Below, one piece after another: positions 1 to 6,460 of a DNA stretch of 7,260 nt (its first letter is position 1; each line of letters opens with the position of its first letter). The translations under genes were made by a program, and so were the position numbers. The DNA comes from Halanaerobiales bacterium (GTDB taxonomy: Bacteria; Bacillota_F; Halanaerobiia; DY22613). The notes under the pieces were generated by a model that was given only the letters and a program-made list of their open reading frames with translations, had not been told where the DNA came from and searched no databases. The stretch covers positions 1-7,260 of the forward strand of contig JAGMES010000197.1 in the NCBI GenBank assembly GCA_023128035.1, given 5' to 3'.

Positions 1-18
1 AGCTTTAGCTGGACGAGT

Positions 19-1881
19 TCACTTCTTCTTTTTAGATCTATCTTTCCCATGTTTACGAACTTGTGCTGGCTTCTGTTCAGGAATTAAAGCATTTTTCCCA
101 CTCCCAATCAAGTCCTCACGTCCAGCATTAATGAGAGCTTTTTTAACCAATTCATAATTTTTTGGATCTCTAAACTGCAACAATGCCCTCTGAGCTTGTT
201 TCTCCTCTGGTGTTCTAGCCACAAAAACCTTCTTACCTGTCAAAGGATCAATACCCGTATAATACATACATGTTGCTAATGTCATAGGAGTTGGTGTGAA
301 ATCCTGAACCTGCTCAGGATTATATTTTAAATCACGGATATGTTCAGCTAGTTTAATCATCTCATCTAAACTACACCCTGGATGACTGGAAATGAAATAA
401 GGTACTAAGTATTGTTTTTTATCCAATTGTTCATTAATCTCTCCATATTTTTTCCTAAATCTATTATACACATCAAAAGATGGTTTACGCATAGTATGAA
501 GCACTTCAGAACTTACGTGCTCTGGAGCAATCTTTAACTGACCACTTACATGATGTTCGCAAAATTCTTTCAAAAAATCATTCTCATTGTCTGCCATCAT
601 AAGATCATATCTTATCCCAGAACGGACAAAAACATGCTTCACCCCAGGTATTCGCCGAATCAAACGCAGTAAATCTATATACTCTTGATGACTTTTTTCA
701 AGATTACCACATGGTGAAGGATAAAGACAAGAACGTTTTCCACAGTGACCTTCTTCTCCTCGTCCACACTTTGTTTGGTACATGTTAGCTGTTGGCCCGC
801 CTACATCATGGATTACCCCTTTAAAATCAGGTAATTGGGTTAATAATTTTACTTCACTTAATATCGATTCTTTGCTACGACTTTGGATTATTTTACCTTG
901 ATGCTGCACCAAAGCACAAAAAGCACAAGCTCCATAACATCCACGATGGGTTACAATACTAAATTTTATCTCTTTTAATGCTGGAACTCCACCATCTTTC
1001 TCATAAATCGGATGATAATTTCGAGTATAAGAAAGTCCATAAATACGATCAAGTTCATCAGTCGATAAAGGTTTAGCTGGTGGATTCTGAATCACAAATC
1101 GATCACCATGTTTTTGAACAATTGAGCGACCATGAAATGGATCTTGTTCTTGATATTGAAGTTTGAATGCTAAAGCATACTTGGCTTTATCAATTTTTAC
1201 TTTATCATAAGAAGCAATCCTGACATAATCCCCTAATGAATCAAGGGACTGAACCAAAGCTACAGTTCCATCAATATAATTTAAATATTCAATGGGAATT
1301 CCACTATCCAAACTCTCGGCAATTTCAATAATCTGTTTTTCCCCCATACCAGAGACGAGCAAATCTGCCCTACTATCTACAAGGATTGACCTTCGCACCT
1401 GATCCTGCCAATAGTCGTAATGAGCAAACCGTCGAAGACTTGCTTCTAAGCCTCCAATAACAATTGGAACATCGCCAAATGCCTCTCTTACACGGTTGGC
1501 ATAAACAATAAGAGCCCGGTCAGGACGCATACCACTTTTCCCACCTGGTGAATACATATCCGTTTTTCGACGACGTTTCGCTGCTGTATAATGATTAACC
1601 ATTGAATCTAAATTTCCACTTGCAATTCCCACAAAAAGCCGGGGAGGTTTGTCACCAAAAACTTTAAAATCATCTGTATTTCGCCAATTTGGTTGCGAGA
1701 TAATTCCTACCTTGTAGCCATGTGCCTCTAACCATCGTCCAAGCAAAGATATCCCAAAAGAAGGATGATCCACATACGCATCACCTGAAATCAACAAAAT
1801 ATCTAATTGATCCCATCCTCTATTATGCATGTCATCTGCATCAATAGGCAAAAAATCTTCCCTCTTTAAATTCATCATCAT
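19..1881 (-). CDS. YgiQ family (UPF0313) radical SAM protein
   Basis: A 620-residue protein of the YgiQ type. These are cytoplasmic radical SAM enzymes with an N-terminal cobalamin-binding-like region; their substrate is not established. The radical SAM cluster motif is visible as C315-x3-C319-x2-C322 in HRGCYGACAFC. A second cysteine group, C372, C380, C385 and C391, follows in KCGRGEEGHCGKRSCLYPSPC and could hold another metal site (inference). The N-terminal part carries the family segments GDAYVDHPSFG (33-43) and GGLEASLRRFAHYDYW (143-158). The C-terminus ends in a lysine-rich tail (KHGKDRSKKKK). Length is near full for the family. The start is the first of three consecutive ATG codons: a GGGAG ribosome site at 1890-1894 lies 8 nt upstream of it, whereas the third ATG would be 14 nt away. 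It follows dut by 63 bases with no terminator seen between them, so the two are probably co-transcribed. Family assignment is firm; biochemical role unknown. Confidence 0.93.
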   Translation of the reverse strand: MMMNLKREDFLPIDADDMHNRGWDQLDILLISGDAYVDHPSFGISLLGRWLEAHGYKVGIISQPNWRNTDDFKVFGDKPPRLFVGIASGNLDSMVNHYTAAKRRRKTDMYSPGGKSGMRPDRALIVYANRVREAFGDVPIVIGGLEASLRRFAHYDYWQDQVRRSILVDSRADLLVSGMGEKQIIEIAESLDSGIPIEYLNYIDGTVALVQSLDSLGDYVRIASYDKVKIDKAKYALAFKLQYQEQDPFHGRSIVQKHGDRFVIQNPPAKPLSTDELDRIYGLSYTRNYHPIYEKDGGVPALKEIKFSIVTHRGCYGACAFCALVQHQGKIIQSRSKESILSEVKLLTQLPDFKGVIHDVGGPTANMYQTKCGRGEEGHCGKRSCLYPSPCGNLEKSHQEYIDLLRLIRRIPGVKHVFVRSGIRYDLMMADNENDFLKEFCEHHVSGQLKIAPEHVSSEVLHTMRKPSFDVYNRFRKKYGEINEQLDKKQYLVPYFISSHPGCSLDEMIKLAEHIRDLKYNPEQVQDFTPTPMTLATCMYYTGIDPLTGKKVFVARTPEEKQAQRALLQFRDPKNYELVKKALINAGREDLIGSGKNALIPEQKPAQVRKHGKDRSKKKK

Positions 1882-1944
1882 ATTTTCAACTCCCTACCGG
1901 TCTCTTACCTACTTAGTTATACCCCACAAACACGATTTTATAAC

Positions 1945-2397
1945 CTAATTTTTTCCTGTTGAACCAAAACCACCTGCACCACGTTCTGTATTATCCAATT
2001 CTTCAACCAAAATTACATCTGCTCGAGTAACAGGCATTATCACCAACTGAGCAATTCGCTCACCAGGTTGAATTGTGTATGGTTCTAATCCATTGTTCTG
2101 CACAGGACATAAAATTTCACCTGTATAATCACTATCAATCACCCCAACACAATTTACGAGATTAATCCCATGTTTACTTGCTAAACCACTTCTGGGAAAA
2201 ATAAATCCACCATATTCAGATGATGGAATCTGGATAGCGATCCCGGTAGGAATTTTTCGAATTTCTCCAAGTTTTATTGTGACCGATTCATCAATACAAG
2301 CCGCTAAATCCATTCCAGCAGAACCTTTAGTTTTATATTGAGGTACTTTTATCTCCTTACCAATTTTGTCCGATAACTTCTTAATCTTAAGTTGCAT
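1945..2397 (-). CDS. dut: dUTP diphosphatase (trimeric dUTPase)
   Basis: Hydrolyses dUTP to dUMP and pyrophosphate, keeping uracil out of DNA and supplying dUMP for thymidylate synthesis; cytoplasmic. All five conserved motifs of the homotrimeric family are present in order in 150 residues: motif I SAGMDLAA (26-33), motif II PRSGLASKHGI (68-78), motif III GVIDSDYTGEI (85-95) with the catalytic-type Asp, motif IV PGERIAQLVI (111-120), and the glycine-rich C-terminal motif V RGAGGFGSTG (139-148) that closes over the nucleotide. The length is normal and nothing is missing. The ATG is preceded by AAGGGGGAG (2402-2410), 4 nt from the start. A perfect 11-bp dyad lies 30-54 bases upstream. A terminator for the preceding vanW operon lies further upstream, so dut is likely transcribed from its own promoter, although I could not find a convincing one. 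Confidence 0.97.
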   Translation of the reverse strand: MQLKIKKLSDKIGKEIKVPQYKTKGSAGMDLAACIDESVTIKLGEIRKIPTGIAIQIPSSEYGGFIFPRSGLASKHGINLVNCVGVIDSDYTGEILCPVQNNGLEPYTIQPGERIAQLVIMPVTRADVILVEELDNTERGAGGFGSTGKN

Positions 2398-2419
2398 TAT
2401 ACTCCCCCTTCTTTTACCA

Positions 2420-2497
2420 TAAAGTCGAGATAATAACTACGTTATTATCTCTTAAGTTTAACAAGATAATTTACCCCCCACTTATAGAAGATGGGAG
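2420..2497. repeat. Copy A of a divergent dispersed repeat with hairpin
   Basis: Several blocks recur in the same order and at near-identical spacing at 7190-7260: TAAAG (2420-2424), AATAACTAC (2432-2440), CTTAAGTTTA (2451-2460) and ACCCCC..ACTT (2473-2483). Offsets from the AATAACTAC block are -12, +19 and +41 here, against -11, +18 and +42 at the right end. The last block forms an imperfect hairpin: CCCA-CTT (2477-2483) pairs with AAG-a-TGGG (2488-2495) around ATAG, with one bulged A. This copy looks decayed. The nature of the repeat is unknown; a non-autonomous element or insertion-sequence end is one possibility. Confidence 0.45.
2427..2451. repeat. Perfect 11-bp inverted repeat upstream of dut
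   Basis: The arms GAGATAATAAC (2427-2437) and GTTATTATCTC (2441-2451) are exact complements around the 3-base centre TAC. No T-run follows on either strand, so it is not a typical terminator. Lying 30 bases upstream of the dut start, it could be an operator, an mRNA leader hairpin, or part of the dispersed repeat described at 2420-2497. The function is inferred only from position. Confidence 0.6.
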
Positions 2498-2522
2498 ATT
2501 TTAGCCTTCCGAAAATGTTGTT

Positions 2523-2563
2523 AAAAGAAAAAGAGTGGCACCGAAAAAATCTGACCCTCTTTT
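2523..2563 (-). terminator. Factor-independent terminator of the deacetylase-vanW operon
   Basis: Read on the minus strand, AAAAGAG (complement of 2557-2563) plus GG pairs with CC, a bulge and CTCTTTT (complement of 2529-2538), enclosing a loop of about 16 bases. It is followed by a T-rich run, TTTTTCTTTT (complement of 2523-2532). It begins 46 bases past the vanW stop codon and separates that operon from dut. A short T-run on the other side could give weak activity in the opposite direction, but no plus-strand gene leads into it. Confidence 0.7.
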
Positions 2564-2608
2564 CTATACAGAAGATAAGAATATTATAGCACATCTCAAT
2601 AATCAGCG

Positions 2609-3442
2609 TCAAACATCACTCCCAAAGATACCAACCTTTAATCGGTTTCCTTCAACCCAAACACGGATTAAAATTGGATAGTTCAAGGAATTTATAAACT
2701 TAAAATCTAAATAATCATAAGCAACAGTAGCATCTTTCCCAGGAGGAACATAATTCACCTTTTTAGAATGGCTATGCCGTTCGATAATTTTTAATTGAGC
2801 TTTCAATGCAGCATTATATAGAGTAGAAGAAAGCTGACATATTCCACCGCCATAACCAGGTACTAGCTCATTATCAACAATGATAGGAGCTCTAAGAAAA
2901 CCACGTTCTTTTACAGGTGATCCCACAGATTGATTAAAGGAGAAAACCTCTTCTGGCAAGATTAAAGTAAAATTGATCAATTTTCCTGCCAGTTCGATAT
3001 TATGGTATCTATCCTTTGTTCCACCAATAAAAGTATCAAAAACTCCTAATGAACGAGTTACTGATAAAATCTCTTTTGAAGTTAATGATGGAGTTATAAA
3101 TACAAAAACAGGGTCAATTATATCTCCCTCTTTTGCAGATTCAAGCCTGGCCATCGTTGCTGGCAGATCTAGAATCTTCCCCCACTTTTCTTGAGTTATG
3201 ACTCCATTGTGGCTCAAACTAGCAGATTCTGGCCAACAGACTAAATTTAATCCTTCTTTTAAAAGTAAATTTCGCACCTCTTGTGGATAATATCCACTTA
3301 TATTTATATTTCCAATCTGTACTCCTTTAGGAATTCCATAATATAAACGATTATACTGTTTTATTGTAGACGTTAAAAAAGGTAAAATAAAAATTAATAC
3401 AGCTAAAATACATATGATGAGAAACCAGATATGCTTACGCAA
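2609..3442 (-). CDS. VanW-domain protein, membrane-anchored
   Basis: A 277-residue protein. One hydrophobic segment near the N-terminus (about residues 5-26) should anchor it with the rest outside the membrane. The middle region (about 40-130) is variable and resembles the spacer part of YoaR/VanW-type proteins. The C-terminal VanW domain (about 135-270) carries the diagnostic glycine-rich stretch GYGGGICQLSSTLYNA (196-211) and ERHSHSKKVNYVPPGKDAT (221-239). VanW is named from vanB-type vancomycin-resistance clusters, but most homologues, like this one, are chromosomal and of unknown biochemical role; nothing here implies resistance. The start is a TTG codon: an in-frame TAG lies four codons upstream and no ATG occurs before residue 98. 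The only upstream purine-rich stretch, GAGAG (3458-3462), is 15 nt away, so initiation is weak or depends on coupling. It is the last gene of the operon, 39 bases after the YlxY-like gene, and is followed by a terminator. Confidence 0.88.
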   Translation of the reverse strand: MRKHIWFLIICILAVLIFILPFLTSTIKQYNRLYYGIPKGVQIGNINISGYYPQEVRNLLLKEGLNLVCWPESASLSHNGVITQEKWGKILDLPATMARLESAKEGDIIDPVFVFITPSLTSKEILSVTRSLGVFDTFIGGTKDRYHNIELAGKLINFTLILPEEVFSFNQSVGSPVKERGFLRAPIIVDNELVPGYGGGICQLSSTLYNAALKAQLKIIERHSHSKKVNYVPPGKDATVAYDYLDFKFINSLNYPILIRVWVEGNRLKVGIFGSDV

Positions 3443-3481
3443 ACGAAAAAAAAACTACTCTCAAATAACGATATAAATTTA

Positions 3482-4219
3482 TTAGTTTTCATCTTGCTCA
3501 CCAGACTTTACTGGTTGAAGTAATTTAGAAACAGTTACTAACTGATACCCCTTAACCTGCAAATTATCAATCATCTTAGGCAACGCCTGGACTGTCTGTT
3601 CAATAGGATGCATCAAAACAATCCCGCCATTCGATGCCTTCCTCATCACTCGATTAATAATAACCTGAGGTGAAGGTCTCTGCCAATCAATCGTATCAGC
3701 TGACCACCTTATTAGTTTATATCCTAGTTCATTAGCTACCTCTACCAATGACTTATTATAATCTCCTGAAGGCGGGGCATAAAGGTTTGTTTGAATGCCT
3801 AAAATATTAAAAATAACTTCTTCATTTTTTTTTATATGTTGAACCATCCCAATATAAGTAAGTTTAGTTGGATCAACATGAGAATATCCATGAAGCCCAA
3901 TCTCATGACCACTCTTATGAATTCGCCTAACAAGATCAGGAAATTTTTCTACCCATTTTCCAGTTATAAAAAAAGTCGCTTTTACATTTTTTTGTTGTAA
4001 AATTTCTAACATCAGTGGAATATACTCTTCTCCCCAATCTACATTGATTGTTAAACTCATATTTGGTACTTTTGGATCTCCATGATAATAAGGTGCTATT
4101 CCACTTACAGGGACATTTACAATACTCAAAATATCTGTGTACCAAAAAAGCCCCATCACCAAAAGGGCAGCCAATGTCCAGTAATAGCTTTTCTTAAGCT
4201 GAATAACAAAAACTTTCAT
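3482..4219 (-). CDS. YlxY-like polysaccharide deacetylase family protein, altered active site
   Basis: A 245-residue NodB-fold protein with an N-terminal membrane segment (about 12-30), so the domain lies outside the cytoplasmic membrane. The NodB motifs are recognisable but modified. Motif 1 reads TINVDWG (57-63), with Asn59 where the catalytic-base Asp normally stands. Motif 2 is intact as H110-GYS-H114. Motif 3 is APPSG (148-152), lacking the usual Arg. Motif 4 retains DTIDW (175-179 plus W180), and motif 5 LMH (202-204) is intact. From memory, the INVxWG and APPSG pattern is typical of the YlxY group of spore formers, so this is probably a family trait and not decay. Catalysis on peptidoglycan or another polysaccharide is uncertain. 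The ATG overlaps the upstream stop as TAATG, and a strong AGGAGG (4227-4232) lies 7 nt from the start, indicating tight translational linkage with the PdaB-like gene. Confidence 0.87.
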   Translation of the reverse strand: MKVFVIQLKKSYYWTLAALLVMGLFWYTDILSIVNVPVSGIAPYYHGDPKVPNMSLTINVDWGEEYIPLMLEILQQKNVKATFFITGKWVEKFPDLVRRIHKSGHEIGLHGYSHVDPTKLTYIGMVQHIKKNEEVIFNILGIQTNLYAPPSGDYNKSLVEVANELGYKLIRWSADTIDWQRPSPQVIINRVMRKASNGGIVLMHPIEQTVQALPKMIDNLQVKGYQLVTVSKLLQPVKSGEQDEN

Positions 4220-5007
4220 TAGGACTCCTCCTTTAGACGAGAAATCCTTTTTTGAATACCAGAATGGCTTTCAATATAGTAATTGTCCTCATATACAAGT
4301 ATAGATAATGGAACAATCTTATAACCCATCTCAATTAATCTTGGAATAATAATCTTTAAAGCTTCTGCTGTTTGATTACCATTATTATGCATTAGCACAA
4401 TCTCTCCTGGACCAGCCCGATCCAAAACCCGTTTAACCATAAAATGAACTCCAGGATCTTTCCAATCCAAGGAATCAATACTCCACTGAATCACCTGATA
4501 ATTTTCTTCTTCACAAACCTGAATCACCTTATTATTATATTCCCCAAAAGGTGGTCTAAAAAAACGGGGCCATTTACCCGTCAATTCCTGAATCAAATAA
4601 GAGGTCTTATCCAACTCTTCTTTTAATTGCGATGAAGTCAAGGAATTTGAGTGGGGATGAGTATAACTATGATTTCCAATCTCATGTCCTCGTTTTGCTA
4701 TCTCTTTCGCCATAGCAGGATACTTCTCTAACCATGGCCCTCCGAAGAAAAAGGTGATCTTTATTTTATTTTTATCTAAAATATTTAGAATCTCTGGTGT
4801 TTTCTCTGCACCCCAAAATCCATCAATAGTAATAGCAATTCTTTTCTCAGTTGTATCTACCTTGTAAATTGGAACTAATCGTTTAGCAATAACACTCAAT
4901 ATTCTCTCTCCAACATCATCAATAAACATTCCTAAAAAAAAGGTTAAAACCAAAACTAAACAAGTAATAATCACTGCACTTCGCCTTGAAGTGATGAATA
5001 CACTCAT
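4219..5007 (-). CDS. PdaB-like polysaccharide deacetylase
   Basis: A 262-residue exported or membrane-anchored NodB-domain protein. The hydrophobic segment is about 10-28 and the catalytic domain about 57-237. Motifs: TIDGFWG (60-66), which keeps the first Asp (D62, base position) but has Gly at the usual second, metal-binding Asp position, like the FDISWG pattern of sporulation protein PdaB; HSYTH (113-117), metal-binding histidines; RPPFG (151-155); DSLDW (178-182); and LMH (205-207). The expected reaction is removal of acetyl groups from N-acetylated sugars of peptidoglycan. PdaB itself is needed for spore integrity in Bacillus, and its exact substrate is not settled. The start is well supported by GGGAGGAGGG (5016-5025), 8 nt upstream. 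It is the first gene of the deacetylase-deacetylase-VanW operon and diverges from the amidase gene across a 159-base gap. A PdaA-like role in muramic-delta-lactam formation is possible but is inferred only from the neighbouring CwlD-like gene. Confidence 0.9.
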   Translation of the reverse strand: MSVFITSRRSAVIITCLVLVLTFFLGMFIDDVGERILSVIAKRLVPIYKVDTTEKRIAITIDGFWGAEKTPEILNILDKNKIKITFFFGGPWLEKYPAMAKEIAKRGHEIGNHSYTHPHSNSLTSSQLKEELDKTSYLIQELTGKWPRFFRPPFGEYNNKVIQVCEEENYQVIQWSIDSLDWKDPGVHFMVKRVLDRAGPGEIVLMHNNGNQTAEALKIIIPRLIEMGYKIVPLSILVYEDNYYIESHSGIQKRISRLKEES

Positions 5008-5166
5008 TTTAATATCCCTCCTCCCAAATTCATTATCTATTTCAGTAGATGAATCTGTATAACAGACTTATTCATTTTCATGGAAAAATATGCTTAACAA
5101 AAAAGTCTCATAATATTCATTTTACTTAAATATATATATAGTATGATTGCAAAGGGGGGAAGCTTA
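5008..5166. promoter_or_regulatory. Divergent intergenic region between deacetylase operon and amidase
   Basis: This AT-rich gap must hold the start signals for both directions. I find no convincing vegetative promoter pair for either. Sporulation-type candidates exist. On the plus strand, TAATATT (5111-5117) matches the Bacillus sigma-E -35 pattern KMATATT, with a loose -10 at TATATATA (5133-5140) 15 bases on. On the minus strand, GAATATT (complement of 5113-5119) and GCATATT (complement of 5088-5094) also fit the -35 pattern but lack a good -10 at the right spacing. A small dyad TCTGT-ATA-ACAGA (5054-5066) lies in the middle. AT-rich sequence yields such -35 matches easily, so these are hints only. 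Confidence 0.25.
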
Positions 5167-6360
5167 GTGCAGATTGTTTGTACCAGAAAAAAGCAATTAT
5201 TTCTTTGTTTTATCGCAGCACTTCTTTTTTTAGTTGGAATTTCTCTCGCTTCGAACATTCCCAAACTGATTTCTTGTTTTTCCAACGTGAAAAAAGTTGT
5301 AGTAATTGATGCAGGACACGGTTCCATTGATCCTGGAGCCCATTACAACGGAATAAAAGAAAAAACCATTAATTTAGAAGTTGCCTTTCAACTAAAAAAA
5401 TTATTAGAAGAATCTAATATCAAAGTTGTTATGACAAGAGAAGATGATTCATTATATAACAATAGCCGCCGCGAAGATATTATCTATCGTGCTCGCAAAG
5501 CTAATGAAGTTAAAGCTGACGTCTTCATCAGTATTCATGTTAATAAATTTCCCTCTCCAAAGCCATATGGCGGTCAAGTTTATTATTATGAAGGCAAAGA
5601 AGCAAAACTTTTATCAGAAAAAATTCAAGAACAATTAAAAAAAATACAACCAGACAATTACCGTTCTATAGATAAAGGTAACTATTATGTCTTAAAAAAA
5701 ACCAAATGTCCAGCTGTCCTTGTTGAGATAGGTTTCATTTCAAATCCAATTGATCGAAAACGAATCACTAATCCAACAGAACAAAAAAAGATTGCAATAG
5801 CAATTCGTGATGGTCTAACCACCTTCTTTCATGAACAATTTACATCAAAGAATCAATTAGACGATAACGTATTGATGAATCATAAAACTCTTCAACAGGA
5901 ATGTGTATTAAATGATGGTTTAAATCTATACTTCGCTGAGATAACTCAGCAAAGTATAGATTTAATCCCTATCCATATCCCACTCCCCCGTGAAAAAATT
6001 TTGACTGTTACTGGAACAGATCATTTATCTTTTCTTGAACGTACCGCAGTTGAAACGATTACTAAACTAATCGAAGGACCTGAAGATAAAAATCTCATTT
6101 CTATTATTCCAAAAGAGACTAAACTTCTCTCAATAAGAGTTCAAAATGGATTAGCGACATTAAATTTTGATCAAAATTTAAATAAACAGCATTGGGGTGG
6201 CGCAGAAGCTGAAAAACTTACAGTAGAATCTATCGTTAAAACACTAACAAATCTACCAGGAATCGATCAAGTACAAATACTTATCGAAGGCCATAAAGGT
6301 GAAACCATCGCAGGACATATTATCTTTGATAAACCATTAACAAAAGAAATGTTTCAGTGA
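5167..6360 (+). CDS. CwlD-like N-acetylmuramoyl-L-alanine amidase with C-terminal GerMN domain
   Basis: Cleaves the bond between MurNAc and L-Ala of peptidoglycan, acting outside the membrane. Starting at GTG 5167 the protein has 397 residues: a hydrophobic segment (about 11-28), a zinc Amidase_3 domain (about 43-222), a linker, and a GerMN domain (about 250-387). Zinc ligands are H51 in DAGHG, E71 in NLE and H124 in SIHVN; the catalytic Glu is E187 in VEIGFISN. The insert after the second histidine, NKFPSPKPYGG, closely resembles the IPSP segment of sporulation amidase CwlD. The GerMN part shows LNLYF near its start, then IEGP and LATLNFD. I prefer GTG 5167 because the run AAAGGGGGG (5151-5159) lies 7 nt upstream; the in-frame ATG at 5143 would put that site inside the gene and has none of its own. 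CwlD normally lacks a GerMN domain, so this is a fusion. The gene diverges from the two deacetylases and ends 5 bases before a terminator. Confidence 0.9.
   Translation: MQIVCTRKKQLFLCFIAALLFLVGISLASNIPKLISCFSNVKKVVVIDAGHGSIDPGAHYNGIKEKTINLEVAFQLKKLLEESNIKVVMTREDDSLYNNSRREDIIYRARKANEVKADVFISIHVNKFPSPKPYGGQVYYYEGKEAKLLSEKIQEQLKKIQPDNYRSIDKGNYYVLKKTKCPAVLVEIGFISNPIDRKRITNPTEQKKIAIAIRDGLTTFFHEQFTSKNQLDDNVLMNHKTLQQECVLNDGLNLYFAEITQQSIDLIPIHIPLPREKILTVTGTDHLSFLERTAVETITKLIEGPEDKNLISIIPKETKLLSIRVQNGLATLNFDQNLNKQHWGGAEAEKLTVESIVKTLTNLPGIDQVQILIEGHKGETIAGHIIFDKPLTKEMFQ
5920..5965 (+). repeat. 21-bp near-perfect inverted repeat inside the amidase gene
   Basis: The arms 5920-5940 and 5945-5964/5965 are complementary at 20 of 21 positions around the loop ATAA (5941-5944). 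The inner arm reads CTTCGCTGAG and its partner CTCAGCAAAG, and the single mismatch lies there. It encodes residues 252-267 of the amidase, at the first strand of the GerMN domain, without breaking the frame. In mRNA it would form a long stable hairpin between the two domains. Its origin and function are unknown. Confidence 0.85.
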
Positions 6361-6365
6361 ATAAT

Positions 6366-6415
6366 AAAAAGATGGCAAAAAACATTGGATATCCAATGTT
6401 TTTTGCCATCTTTTT
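6366..6415. terminator. Bidirectional terminator, perfect 50-bp palindrome
   Basis: Twenty-five bases (6366-6390) are exactly complementary to the next 25 (6391-6415), with no spacer, centred on GGATATCC. The stem begins with AAAAAGATGGC and ends with GCCATCTTTTT, so each strand carries a T-run after the stem. It lies between the stop of the plus-strand amidase (6360) and the stop of the minus-strand GGDEF gene (6461), the expected place for a shared terminator of convergent genes. Confidence 0.92.
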
Positions 6416-6460
6416 TATGTATAACACAAATTCATAATCGAAAGTTTCGGTATCCTCAAA

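Noticed and set aside
1882..1944. Terminator or separate promoter between dut and the YgiQ gene
   Set aside because: No hairpin with a T-run and no clear -35/-10 pair is present in the 63 bases, so co-transcription is the simpler reading.
2973..3194. 73-codon open frame on the plus strand inside the VanW gene
   Set aside because: It is fully covered by a recognisable gene on the other strand, has no family resemblance, and no ribosome site supports it.
2609..3442. Vancomycin-resistance locus suggested by the VanW domain
   Set aside because: No vanH, ligase, vanX or two-component genes are nearby. VanW-domain proteins are widespread in Firmicutes without resistance.
5143..5166. Upstream in-frame ATG as start of the amidase gene
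   Set aside because: It has no ribosome site of its own and would place the strong AAAGGGGGG site inside the coding region. GTG 5167 is 7 nt from that site, giving a usual basic N-terminus followed by a hydrophobic segment.
5094..5327. 77-codon open frame on the minus strand over the divergent promoter region and the amidase N-terminus
   Set aside because: It overlaps the well-supported amidase and its start region, and its product has no recognisable features.
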